From the NCBI RefSeq assembly GCF_002251435.1, contig NZ_NPJI01000110.1, forward strand, positions 124,001-188,000: a DNA stretch of 64,000 nt. Direction: 5' to 3'. Under the pieces are notes generated by a model. It did not search any database and was not told the DNA's origin. It saw only the letters and a program-made list of their open reading frames with translations. This DNA comes from Prevotella sp. P2-180. GTDB taxonomy: Bacteria; Bacteroidota; Bacteroidia; Bacteroidales; Bacteroidaceae. Shown here in pieces: positions 35,579 through 43,298 of this stretch. Within the stretch, counting starts at the first letter, position 1, and the number at the start of each line of letters is the position of its first letter. The position numbers and the translations under genes were made by a program.

Positions 35579-35586
35579 CAAAGATA
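35579..35586 (-). promoter_or_regulatory. -7 box of the ATPase gene
   Basis: TATCTTTG on the minus strand, 18 bases before the ATG at 35560. It decides the start codon. Confidence 0.65.
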
Positions 35587-35603
35587 CGCTTTTTTATCAA
35601 ATT

Positions 35604-35632
35604 AAACAAGGTTGTTTAAAACAAAGTTGTTT
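35604..35632. promoter_or_regulatory. paired palindromes, possible operator
   Basis: AAACAAGGTTGTTT (35604-35617) and AAACAAAGTTGTTT (35619-35632) are two near-identical palindromic boxes in tandem at the -33 region of the ATPase promoter. They are suited to binding a dimeric regulator, perhaps the winged-helix ATPase itself. Confidence 0.5.
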
Positions 35633-35700
35633 AAAATGTATAAATTGATTTGTCGAAATCCGAAATTAAATACAGTATTACATCCGAAAGGGCAGGATAC

Positions 35701-35718
35701 TGACCTGTCCCCTGTCCC
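35701..35718. repeat. right arm of 18-bp perfect inverted repeat
   Basis: TGACCTGTCCCCTGTCCC, reverse complement of 34200-34217. It lies where the broken SatD-like frame runs out of recognisable coding sequence. Confidence 0.8.
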
Positions 35719-35723
35719 GCTTG

Positions 35724-36335
35724 ATGTTATTACTGTTCTGAACCTGTTTATTAGATTCCGTATCTGCTTTTCCTTTGCAAGTATCAGAACCTGCTTACAT
35801 TCTGGCTCGTCTGTCCCATTACAGACGCTATTTCCTTCTTTGTCAAGTTTTTCAAGAGAGAATAGTACAAAGCAGAGGCTTGTCCTGTTGTCAAACCGCT
35901 GACGATATCATCAACAAATGGCAGGCTCACACCAAACTCTTCATTAATCTCCTCCCAAGGTGTAGAAAGGCAAAATGTTGACTTTCCCATTTGGTCAAGC
36001 GCCCTTCCAGACAATCGGAAAGCCTCTCCATCCGATACATTGACATTACCATCAAGGAACTCAGTCATACCAATACCAACAGAAAGCCTTACATCGCACA
36101 TAACAGAAAGTATCTTTTCTGTCTTGCCCCTTAAGCCAACCCGAAATAAAATAGACACGACTAAAGAATCCGACGGATTGTCAACGACTATTTGTATGCT
36201 GTCACCTCTGAAATAATCATAACTTACAGAATACGACTGCTTAATGTCATCAAGCACCGACGACATACATTCAAGCAAGCCAGCCCTCTTTTCTATAGGG
36301 ATGGAAGTGGAATCCACAATATCCCCTGTAATCAC
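35724..36335 (-). pseudogene. SatD-like gene, broken at both ends
   Basis: From GTG at 36335 the frame encodes a SatD-like protein (VITGDIVDSTSIP, YFRGDSIQIVV, LSDGEAF-like VSDGEAFRLSGRALD, then LTKKEIASVMGQTSQNVSRF), stopping with TGA at 35784-35786 inside the C-terminal helix-turn-helix. A shift of one base restores the expected continuation (LILAKEKQIRNLINRFRTVI), which then runs into the inverted repeat at 35718 without its own stop. The 5' end lacks an ATG and starts inside the end of the upstream gene, with a GTGA overlap. Probably inactive. It was once a regulator-like protein of unknown role. Confidence 0.65.
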
Positions 36336-36943
36336 TCCTTTGATTCGAGGAAACTGAGAAGCGCTGCAGGTACACTGCCTTGGCAGGATGAGTCAAAATA
36401 ATAGCCTGGTTTTATCTCTGAATATGTCTTGTCGCTCCAATCGGGATAATACTCATCAAGAACTTTTTCCTTAATATACGACTTGTCATGACCATTCATA
36501 CAATAATGAATAGCCAATGATGTAGCGACAGCACCTTTAATGCCTTCGGGATGGTCATGCGTGGGCATGGCTGTCTCTGTAGCCAAACGTATGCATTCGT
36601 CTTTTGACTTTGCCCAAAAGCCTGCTGCCGACACTCTCATTGCACTGCCGTTTCCGTATGAACGATATGATGGAGGTATGCCTTCAGCATCCAACCATTG
36701 TCTGAAACGACCGCCATAACCTCGATGCCTGTCTGCCATGCACCTTTCCTTTAGAGTCTGTGCCATATCCTTGTGATTCAACAAGGCATCTGCACAAGCA
36801 AAAGTACAAACAGTGTCATCACTATAGGTATTTTCAGGCAGGAGCAAATTGACAGAATCATAATCCTTTGTCCTGGTTCTCCTTGATTCGTATGGTTTCC
36901 CCGATATGTCGCCAATGGCGGTACTTAACAATAAATTTCTCAT
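36332..36943 (-). pseudogene. ADP-ribosylglycohydrolase, C-terminally truncated
   Basis: 203 codons from a good start (MRNLLLSTAIGDISGKPYE). The first metal motif of the DraG/ADP-ribosylglycohydrolase family is present (TYSDDTVCTFACADAL), as are GNGSAMRVSAAGFWA, THDHPEGIKGA and CQGSVPAALLSFLES. The family normally continues about 50 residues further with a second metal site of the type GGDSDT; this is absent because the frame ends where the SatD-like frame begins. A deletion that joined the two genes is the simplest reading. Without the second site, hydrolysis of ADP-ribose links is doubtful. It lies 33 bases after the membrane protein gene upstream. Confidence 0.7.
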
Positions 36944-36976
36944 CTTACATCAATTATTTCTTCAAAACGTATTATC

Positions 36977-37537
36977 TTATTTTCTCTCCAACTCATTCTT
37001 CATAATCTCCATCTTGGTGTCTTCAAAATACTTTCTTGCCATGAAGAACCATTGAAGATATTGTGTAAGATAGTGTTTCAAATTTGGAATATAGTCATTG
37101 AAAAGGAATGTAGCCTGAGAGTGGGTATATAGACGATTGGTTTCGTTATTTATGGCATAACACATGGTTATGATTCCCTCCTGATTGGTGTAATTTATTG
37201 ACTTTGACACTCTCGATACCTCATCAAGATCGTCAAGCTCTATTTCTGACCAGAAAGGATCCCAAAGCGTGATGAATTCACTGTTGTCATCTATGTTGAT
37301 GCTGAAATTCTGACCTTGATACGTAAAGTCCACTCGGGTATTTTCCTTTTCATCTACTACTGGCTCGCAGTTCATCTCATTGAGTGTATTAATGAGAAGA
37401 GGCTTAATGTCTTTCTGTCCAGTATTGGATACTGGTGATGATATTGAATTATCATCGTCAGAATTCTTCTTTGCGAATATAAACATATAAGTGGCAAAGC
37501 CTGTAATAAATCCGACAATAACTAAAAACAAATCCAT
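36977..37537 (-). CDS. membrane-anchored protein with YbjN-like domain
   Basis: A 186-residue protein starting MDLFLVIVGFITGFATYMFIFAKK, a single N-terminal membrane segment (ATG at 37537; a longer start at 37573 adds a polar stretch before it). A polar linker leads to an alpha/beta domain (FTYQGQNFSINIDDNSEFITLWDPF, then YTNQEGIITMCYAINNETNRLYTHSQATFLF) that looks like the YbjN / type III chaperone-like fold by pattern; this is a weak assignment. It is apparently intact and upstream of the truncated ADP-ribosylglycohydrolase. The function is unknown. Confidence 0.65.
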   Translation of the reverse strand: MDLFLVIVGFITGFATYMFIFAKKNSDDDNSISSPVSNTGQKDIKPLLINTLNEMNCEPVVDEKENTRVDFTYQGQNFSINIDDNSEFITLWDPFWSEIELDDLDEVSRVSKSINYTNQEGIITMCYAINNETNRLYTHSQATFLFNDYIPNLKHYLTQYLQWFFMARKYFEDTKMEIMKNELERK

Positions 37538-37740
37538 ATCTTCTATTATTTTAAAAGTTTCACTATAAACCATATTCTACCGACACCCCTGTAGGTTAGT
37601 CATTGGCCTCGGGGATGGCAGTGGCGGTAAGACCATTGTAAAGATAAAGAAAATAAACGGAAGTTATATATATTTGAATTAGTTTTAACACTAATTTAAC
37701 GTAAACCATCAGTAACCCCCGTATTGTCGTGTTGAGAATG

Positions 37741-37902
37741 TTACACTCCGTAGCATAGAGCGAGGCTATGTCGGCACTGAACCATATCCATGCCTGTAAC
37801 CAATTCTTCCATTGTACCGTCAGTATCATACCAGAAGATGTAGCAGTGTTTGTCAAACTGCTTGCTGAGCACATTTTGTATTTTTATCTTGTTTTCGGCC
37901 AT
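37741..37902 (-). pseudogene. short remnant resembling the N-terminus of PglZ (BREX)
   Basis: 53 codons starting MAENKIKIQNVLSKQFDKHC and continuing YIFWYDTDGTMEELV. The pattern of a short helix then H-x-hhFWYD matches the first residues of BREX-type PglZ phosphatases. After about residue 38 the similarity is lost and a stop follows. No other BREX gene is seen in the window. It could instead be a small unrelated ORF; a remnant of a lost defence locus is the inference. Confidence 0.4.
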
Positions 37903-37964
37903 GCTTAATCTTTAACTTTATACAACTGATTGGGATGGTTTTAACTTTTTCTTTCTTACAAGAT

Positions 37965-38141
37965 TTATCTACCGAACAATGCTTTCAATAGCATATTGCC
38001 AATCTTTCTCTCCACTCCTGCCTTCGTTGTAGGGATTCCTGTCTTTTGACTAATCTGCTGTTTCGCTTGTGTTATTCCCAATGCCCTCTTCCATGAGAAT
38101 GAAAGGCCGGGAATCCCTGTATTTGATTTTCTTCCTGCCAT
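37965..38141 (-). CDS. small basic protein of Bacteroidales type
   Basis: A 58-residue protein starting MAGRKSNTGIPGLSFSWKRA, rich in Lys/Arg, with GIPTTKAGVERKIGN near the end. Similar short basic proteins with SFSWKRALG are common in Bacteroidales genomes, from memory, and their function is not known to me. It lies just downstream of the Ca2+-ATPase gene on the same strand, with a gap of about 70 bases, and could be the last gene of the Ter operon or independent. Confidence 0.6.
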   Translation of the reverse strand: MAGRKSNTGIPGLSFSWKRALGITQAKQQISQKTGIPTTKAGVERKIGNMLLKALFGR

Positions 38142-38211
38142 TATTATGAGTTTTATCAGGAGTGGAGTGTCAAAATACATCAACACTCCACCCCAAAATG
38201 ATCACATACTT

Positions 38212-41070
38212 TTATTTACAAATCACATTTGAACATGAAGACTTCTTTGTGACAATATGCCATGCCTCTCGTACCCAAAGGACAAGCGAAGAACCAATAA
38301 TGATTATTATCCAATCTTGCCATTTTAATCCGCAGACATTAAAGAAATCTTGCAGCATTGGAATTTCTACCATAATAATTTGTCCAAAGAACACTACACC
38401 TACAATAAGGAGCAATCCCTGGCAACCCTTGAAATGTAATGCACTGCGGCCAGTCTCAAATGCACGAGCGTTGAACAGATAGAAGAAGTGAGTCATAACA
38501 AATGTAGTGAAAATCAATGTCAACTCGTATGTACTCAATCCGTCACGCTCACCAATATGCAGATTAAGTAAATCTGTCATACTTGTATATTCGCCATGCT
38601 CAAATATAAAGAGCATCGCAATCAGCAAGAAGAAGAAAAAGAATCCGACTCCTGCTATATTGATACGCATCGAACGGCTAAGAATTGAAGATTTTCTGTC
38701 TCTTGGCTTGTCTTGCATCACCTTTCTCGATGGAGGCAGTGACGCCAAGGCAATAGCAGCAAATGTATCCATGATAAGGTTTATCCACAACATCTGCGTT
38801 ACGGTCAATGGTGACTCTGTTCCCATAAATGCGCCAACAAGCACAAGGAAACATGCAGTCACATTTACGGTAAGCTGGAACAACAAGAAGCGTTGGATAT
38901 TCTTATAGAGCGAGCGTCCCCACATAACAGCATTGGCAATCGTCGAGAACGAGTTGTCCTGAATTGTCATATCAGATGCCTCTTTTGCAACTGCGGTACC
39001 ATCACCCATTGACAATCCTACATCTGCTACATTTAACGCAGGAGCGTCGTTAGTTCCGTCACCTGTAGCGGCAACAACGAGTCCCTTTGCTTTAAGCAAT
39101 CTAACCAAACGCTCTTTGTCATTAGGACGTGCACGAGAGAGTATCTTAATATCTTCTGCACGAGACAATATCTCCTCATCTGTCATGGCAGCGAACTCAC
39201 TTCCCGTTATGATATTCCTATCAGTATCTGAGTTATTCCAAAGCCCTATTTGCCTACCTATTTCCTTGGCTGTTCCTGTCGTATCACCAGTTACGATCTT
39301 TACCTGTATACCGGCATCGATACAATCCTTTATTGCGGCAGGGACCTCCTTGCGAACAGGGTCGGAAATTGCGAATACACCCACGAATGACAGGTTTGCA
39401 ATATTCAACTTTCCATCCTTAATGATTTCCTCATCACCAATTACTTCCGCGTATGCCAATCCAAGCGTGCGCATTGCCTTATTCTGGTATACAAGCAACT
39501 CGTCGTTATACTTTTTCTTCTGTTCATCCTTCACATTTGATAAGGATAACAATATCTCAGGAGCACCCTTGACAAACACAACCTTCTTGTTTAATACAGC
39601 AGAATTGACAACAGTAGCCATATACTTGTTCTCTGTTGAGAATGGCAGACGGTCGATGACCTTGACGCTTTCACGTATGTAAGCATAATCAATACCCTTG
39701 CCATTAAGCCATAAGAGAAGTGCACATTCCGTAGGATTACCAACTGTCTTGATATTCTTCCTGTCAGTAAAGTCAAGGTTTGCTGTCGTATTGAGTGCAA
39801 CCATCTCTGCCACCAGTTCATCTGACACATCATTAAGGTCACACTCAGCTACCTGCATTTTGTTCTGCGTCAAAGTACCTGTCTTATCTGTACAAATCAC
39901 AGAAGTAGCACCCATTGTCTCGCAAGAATGCATTGTACGTGGTAATGTATTCTCTTTCATCAGTTTACGCATACTGAATGCCAAACTTAAAGTAACGGAC
40001 ATCGGCAATCCTTCTGGCACAGCAACCACGATAAGTGTAACAGCAATCATTATTGTATTGAGAACGTATGTAATGAAGCTAATCCAACCATCTCCCGATG
40101 AGAAATTGGCATCACCCATGTAGAAATAAATACCTATACGTCCTACAACGATAAGTGCTGCAAATACATAACTTAACTTGGTTATCAAGTCAGCCAGTCC
40201 ATCCAGTTCTTCACTCAATGGAGTAGAACCACCTTCTTCCACCTGTGCTGCCTCAAATACCTTTCCACATTCAGTGGAGTCTCCAACCTTCTTCACCTCA
40301 GCAGTACAATATCCTTCAAGAACAATCGTACCTTTCATTATCTGATTAGTAGGATATGTTGCCTCCTCATCAAAATCTTCAGGATTTGTGGATTTATAAA
40401 CCTGCAACTCACCTGTAAGCGACGATTCGTTCACATTGAGGTTTAGTGACTCAAGCAATTCACAGTCTGCAGGAATCTCCTCTCCAGCCTCAACAAGCAC
40501 GATGTCGCCAACAACAACATCCTTGCGAGGCACTTGGCATACGTTACCATTACGTATAACCTTAACGAGAGTGTCATCATTAACTTCATTTAGGCTTTGG
40601 AATGTCTTCTCGTTTTTCCTTTCAAGGAAGAACGCGATGCTTGTTGCCAATATCAACGCCACAATGATTCCGATTGGCTCAAAGAATGTCTTGAATCCGA
40701 TACCCACCCAAGCATATTCATAAATAGATATGCCCATAGACAGGACAAAAGCCATAATAAGGATTTTGAAGAGGGGGTCGCCAAAACCTCCGAAGAATCC
40801 CACTATCAGAATCAATAAAGTGGCAAGAGTAATAATGGCTGGCATTGACCAAATTATGCCACCCATACTGCCACTCAACACTCCAGCAGCAATCACAGAC
40901 GATACTACCATCACAAACATCGAGATGGCAATCCAATGAGTACATGCCTCCTTGAGAGTATCCCAAAGAGTCTCTTTCTCTGGCGGTGTCAGAATGTTGA
41001 CACCATGCTTTCTACGGCTTTCGAGCACTTGGGCATCGGTTAAGCCAACGTAATGTTTTTTTTCTTCCAT
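38212..41070 (-). CDS. PMCA-type calcium-translocating P-type ATPase
   Basis: A 952-residue pump of the P2 type. Visible motifs: N-terminal cation ATPase domain (VLESRRKHGVNILTPPE), actuator TGEL region (NESSLTGEL), PEGLP in membrane segment 4, phosphorylation site CTDKTGTLTQNKM, nucleotide-binding KGAPE, hinge GDGTNDAPALNVADVGLSMG, and ten predicted membrane segments. PEGLP and overall layout fit Ca2+ export pumps of the plasma-membrane type. It is the last large gene of the Ter run, four bases from the secreted protein gene, which ties Ca2+ export to the Ca2+-binding TerD proteins. Confidence 0.93.
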   Translation of the reverse strand: MEEKKHYVGLTDAQVLESRRKHGVNILTPPEKETLWDTLKEACTHWIAISMFVMVVSSVIAAGVLSGSMGGIIWSMPAIITLATLLILIVGFFGGFGDPLFKILIMAFVLSMGISIYEYAWVGIGFKTFFEPIGIIVALILATSIAFFLERKNEKTFQSLNEVNDDTLVKVIRNGNVCQVPRKDVVVGDIVLVEAGEEIPADCELLESLNLNVNESSLTGELQVYKSTNPEDFDEEATYPTNQIMKGTIVLEGYCTAEVKKVGDSTECGKVFEAAQVEEGGSTPLSEELDGLADLITKLSYVFAALIVVGRIGIYFYMGDANFSSGDGWISFITYVLNTIMIAVTLIVVAVPEGLPMSVTLSLAFSMRKLMKENTLPRTMHSCETMGATSVICTDKTGTLTQNKMQVAECDLNDVSDELVAEMVALNTTANLDFTDRKNIKTVGNPTECALLLWLNGKGIDYAYIRESVKVIDRLPFSTENKYMATVVNSAVLNKKVVFVKGAPEILLSLSNVKDEQKKKYNDELLVYQNKAMRTLGLAYAEVIGDEEIIKDGKLNIANLSFVGVFAISDPVRKEVPAAIKDCIDAGIQVKIVTGDTTGTAKEIGRQIGLWNNSDTDRNIITGSEFAAMTDEEILSRAEDIKILSRARPNDKERLVRLLKAKGLVVAATGDGTNDAPALNVADVGLSMGDGTAVAKEASDMTIQDNSFSTIANAVMWGRSLYKNIQRFLLFQLTVNVTACFLVLVGAFMGTESPLTVTQMLWINLIMDTFAAIALASLPPSRKVMQDKPRDRKSSILSRSMRINIAGVGFFFFFLLIAMLFIFEHGEYTSMTDLLNLHIGERDGLSTYELTLIFTTFVMTHFFYLFNARAFETGRSALHFKGCQGLLLIVGVVFFGQIIMVEIPMLQDFFNVCGLKWQDWIIIIIGSSLVLWVREAWHIVTKKSSCSNVICK

Positions 41071-41073
41071 AAA

Positions 41074-41511
41074 TCAAATATTGCTTTCAAATTCTTTTTT
41101 AGATATGGTAGGACCAAGCCCTGAGCCTCCACCATGTTTCGAAACTGTTATCTTAAACGTTATTTCACCTTGACTCCATCTTTCAGAAGTCGATGTTACT
41201 GAAAAATTACCACCTTTATGATAAGAAGCCCTTCCACTTATCATCGCTTTTATTTTCATCTTATACGTTGCAGAGCTATAGAAGTCAACTGTTTCACTTG
41301 AATATGGCGGAAGAGTAACTGTTGAATACAAGCCTCCTTGCAACTTAAGGATTTTCACCGTCATGTGATACCCCGACTGATTTCTAAATGTCATTGTTGC
41401 ATTAGACTTCTGTGTGGTGTACGTTGGAAGATCGTAGTCTCCAAAATAGTTTTGTGCAGACGCGCTTATTGCGAACAACAACGTTGCTATAAATAAAAAT
41501 GTATATTTCAT
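41074..41511 (-). CDS. small secreted protein of unknown function
   Basis: A 145-residue protein with signal peptide MKYTFLFIATLLFAISASAQ. The mature part is beta-rich (NATMTFRNQSGYHMTVKILKLQGGLYSTVTLPPYSSETVDFYSSATYKMKIKA), without Cys, and ends in a Gly-rich then charged tail. No family was recognised. It sits between the DUF4407 gene and the Ca2+-ATPase (26 and 3 bases apart), so it should be expressed with them. A periplasmic or surface part of the Ter system is an inference from position. Confidence 0.75.
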   Translation of the reverse strand: MKYTFLFIATLLFAISASAQNYFGDYDLPTYTTQKSNATMTFRNQSGYHMTVKILKLQGGLYSTVTLPPYSSETVDFYSSATYKMKIKAMISGRASYHKGGNFSVTSTSERWSQGEITFKITVSKHGGGSGLGPTISKKEFESNI

Positions 41512-41537
41512 AATTAAAACTCTTAAAAATATTCAAC

Positions 41538-42503
41538 TTATGTATTAATTCTCGAGAATGCAGCCTCAAATTGAGCTATCCTTACCCTCTGACTTCCAAC
41601 TATAGCCTTTTCATAGTCACATTCACTATCAACCATCTTGCTGACGACAACAAATAGCTCAAGACTCATTAGCAAGACAAAGAACACTATATAGAACACT
41701 CCAGCTAAAGGGCGATTTGTTATTATAGTCCACATTGCTTCAAGTTCTTCAAGAAATCCTACGTTTTCCTGACATTCCGTCCTAACAGTCTCTTCTACTG
41801 TCTGCTTTTTCTGATGCCATTCCTTTTCTTCTGCCGACAGTGACAACACCTTTTCATTATTGCTCTTAATGACCTCCTGCTTAGGGTTGGGCACTTGGTT
41901 AGTTGTAACCGAAGGGTTGTTAACGGTTTTTATTTTGCCATCCACAACCAATTTCTGTTGACTTATTGTTGCCGATCTTTGGATAATCCAAGGATTTGCA
42001 TTTACATCAGCTTGCAATTGTGCATTGACCATTTCCAACGAGTCTTTTTCAGCTTTAATATATGCCAGTTTTCCATCAATAATTGAAACTCGTTTACCCA
42101 TTAGATCTGCAACTTGCAATTCAATTTTATTTGCCATCTGCTTATCAATGTCTTTTCCAAACATTGTTTGATCAAAGATTGTTGAGCCTACGATAGCCAT
42201 AACAGCGGCAATAATGCCCCTAAACAGCATTAACTTAAATGACTTTTGGTTGGTCAACAATATTTGGCGTTCAATCATTATCACAATCGTAACGAACAAC
42301 AATGACACTATACAGCAAGCCCATACAGGCAATCCCATATATCTTTGAGCAAAACAGAATCCTGTTATACTCCAAACAATCATTAGAATCAGCAATGCAG
42401 ATGTATATTTACTCAACTGACTTCTGCTCGCCTCTGAACATTGTGCAAGGACGGTTGAGTTCCATCCCGTTAATATGCAACCAAACTTTGACCACCAACT
42501 CAT
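41538..42503 (-). CDS. DUF4407 membrane protein
   Basis: A 321-residue protein; ATG at 42503 (MSWWSKFGCILTGWN), nine bases after a TTG alternative. Membrane segments lie at about residues 35-55, 60-80 and 90-115, then a long helical, partly coiled-coil region (~120-250) and a final membrane segment (AGVFYIVFFVLLMSLELFVVVSKM), the DUF4407 layout. Long extramembrane helices suggest a scaffold or sensor. The function of the family is unknown. It is encoded 26 bases after the unknown coiled-coil gene and directly before the secreted protein gene. Confidence 0.83.
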   Translation of the reverse strand: MSWWSKFGCILTGWNSTVLAQCSEASRSQLSKYTSALLILMIVWSITGFCFAQRYMGLPVWACCIVSLLFVTIVIMIERQILLTNQKSFKLMLFRGIIAAVMAIVGSTIFDQTMFGKDIDKQMANKIELQVADLMGKRVSIIDGKLAYIKAEKDSLEMVNAQLQADVNANPWIIQRSATISQQKLVVDGKIKTVNNPSVTTNQVPNPKQEVIKSNNEKVLSLSAEEKEWHQKKQTVEETVRTECQENVGFLEELEAMWTIITNRPLAGVFYIVFFVLLMSLELFVVVSKMVDSECDYEKAIVGSQRVRIAQFEAAFSRINT

Positions 42504-42529
42504 AATTCTCAATTTTTTAACATTAATAA

Positions 42530-43168
42530 TTAGGCTATTGAAACTTTTCGTACAGCTACATCAGGATTATTATTCATAGTAGCATTTACGTGATTATTTC
42601 CAGTGTTGCTCAAAGCAATGGTAGCTATGCCTCTCAAAAAACCACATTCATAAGACTGAAGTGGAATAGAACTTTCATTCGCATTATTGCGAAAATCTTC
42701 TTCAAGACGACGCAGTTCTTCCTTATGGCTATCAATAAGAGTTTTCTGTTTCTCTAATTGAGAAATAGTAGTCAACAAACCTGCGGCACTACATGTATCT
42801 ATACGCATTTGCAAATCCTGTCTCATTACGTCATAGTTGAGATTGATCTCGCGAAACACCATCAGAATTTTGTTCTTAATTACATTCTTGTTCATATCGC
42901 GGAATGTCAGATCACTCTTGAGCATCGCATCCTCGAATCCCTTCTTTTCATAGTTCTTATGGAGATAGCCATAAACGACATCAATAGGCCAACCTGTTGC
43001 GTATGATACTGTCAAAGGTTGTTCGGCTTTATTATCACCACCTTTCTCATCTGCCATTTCTACAGATGTTACACTTTCCTGTGAGTCTTCTGGCTCAACT
43101 ACTGGCAAAGAAACTCTGAGAGTATCTTCTGCACCATTCTTTTGCTTAAAGAAATCAAATATTCTCAT
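42530..43168 (-). CDS. cytoplasmic coiled-coil protein of unknown function in the Ter run
   Basis: A 212-residue protein with an acidic N-terminal third, a conserved-looking stretch ATGWPIDVVYGYLHKNYEKKGFEDAMLKSD, then long helices with coiled-coil character (LEKQKTLIDSHKEELRRLEEDFRNN). No signal peptide, membrane segment or known domain was recognised. It has its own -7 box at 43203-43210, so with DUF4407, the secreted protein and the Ca2+ pump it can form a sub-operon. A partner of the DUF4407 protein is plausible from the shared helical character. Confidence 0.72.
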   Translation of the reverse strand: MRIFDFFKQKNGAEDTLRVSLPVVEPEDSQESVTSVEMADEKGGDNKAEQPLTVSYATGWPIDVVYGYLHKNYEKKGFEDAMLKSDLTFRDMNKNVIKNKILMVFREINLNYDVMRQDLQMRIDTCSAAGLLTTISQLEKQKTLIDSHKEELRRLEEDFRNNANESSIPLQSYECGFLRGIATIALSNTGNNHVNATMNNNPDVAVRKVSIA

Positions 43169-43202
43169 AATCTAAATTATTAAATTGTTATTTTTGATGG
43201 TG

Positions 43203-43210
43203 CAAAATTA
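43203..43210 (-). promoter_or_regulatory. internal -7 box of the Ter run
   Basis: TAATTTTG on the minus strand, 35 bases before the ATG at 43168, in a 130-base gap after the PrsW gene. It would allow separate expression of the membrane/Ca2+ part. Confidence 0.55.
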
Positions 43211-43298
43211 CTCACTTTTTATCAATGATAGTTGAAAACCACAACATTACAATTACGTTTGGTAATATGCAAGTGATAAGGGTTGCAATATTCTATTC

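Noticed and set aside
35561..35581. Longer start for the ATPase
   Set aside because: The ATG at 35581 overlaps the -7 box, so it would not be on the message.
34200..35718. Insertion sequence
   Set aside because: Inverted repeats are present but the enclosed gene is an ATPase with no transposase motif; kept only as a cassette candidate.
37596..37874. Minus-strand ORF of 92 codons
   Set aside because: Overlaps the PglZ-like frame in another frame; composition is not protein-like and no similarity is seen.
42504..42512. Upstream TTG start for DUF4407
   Set aside because: The ATG at 42503 directly follows and begins the conserved WWSKFGC segment.
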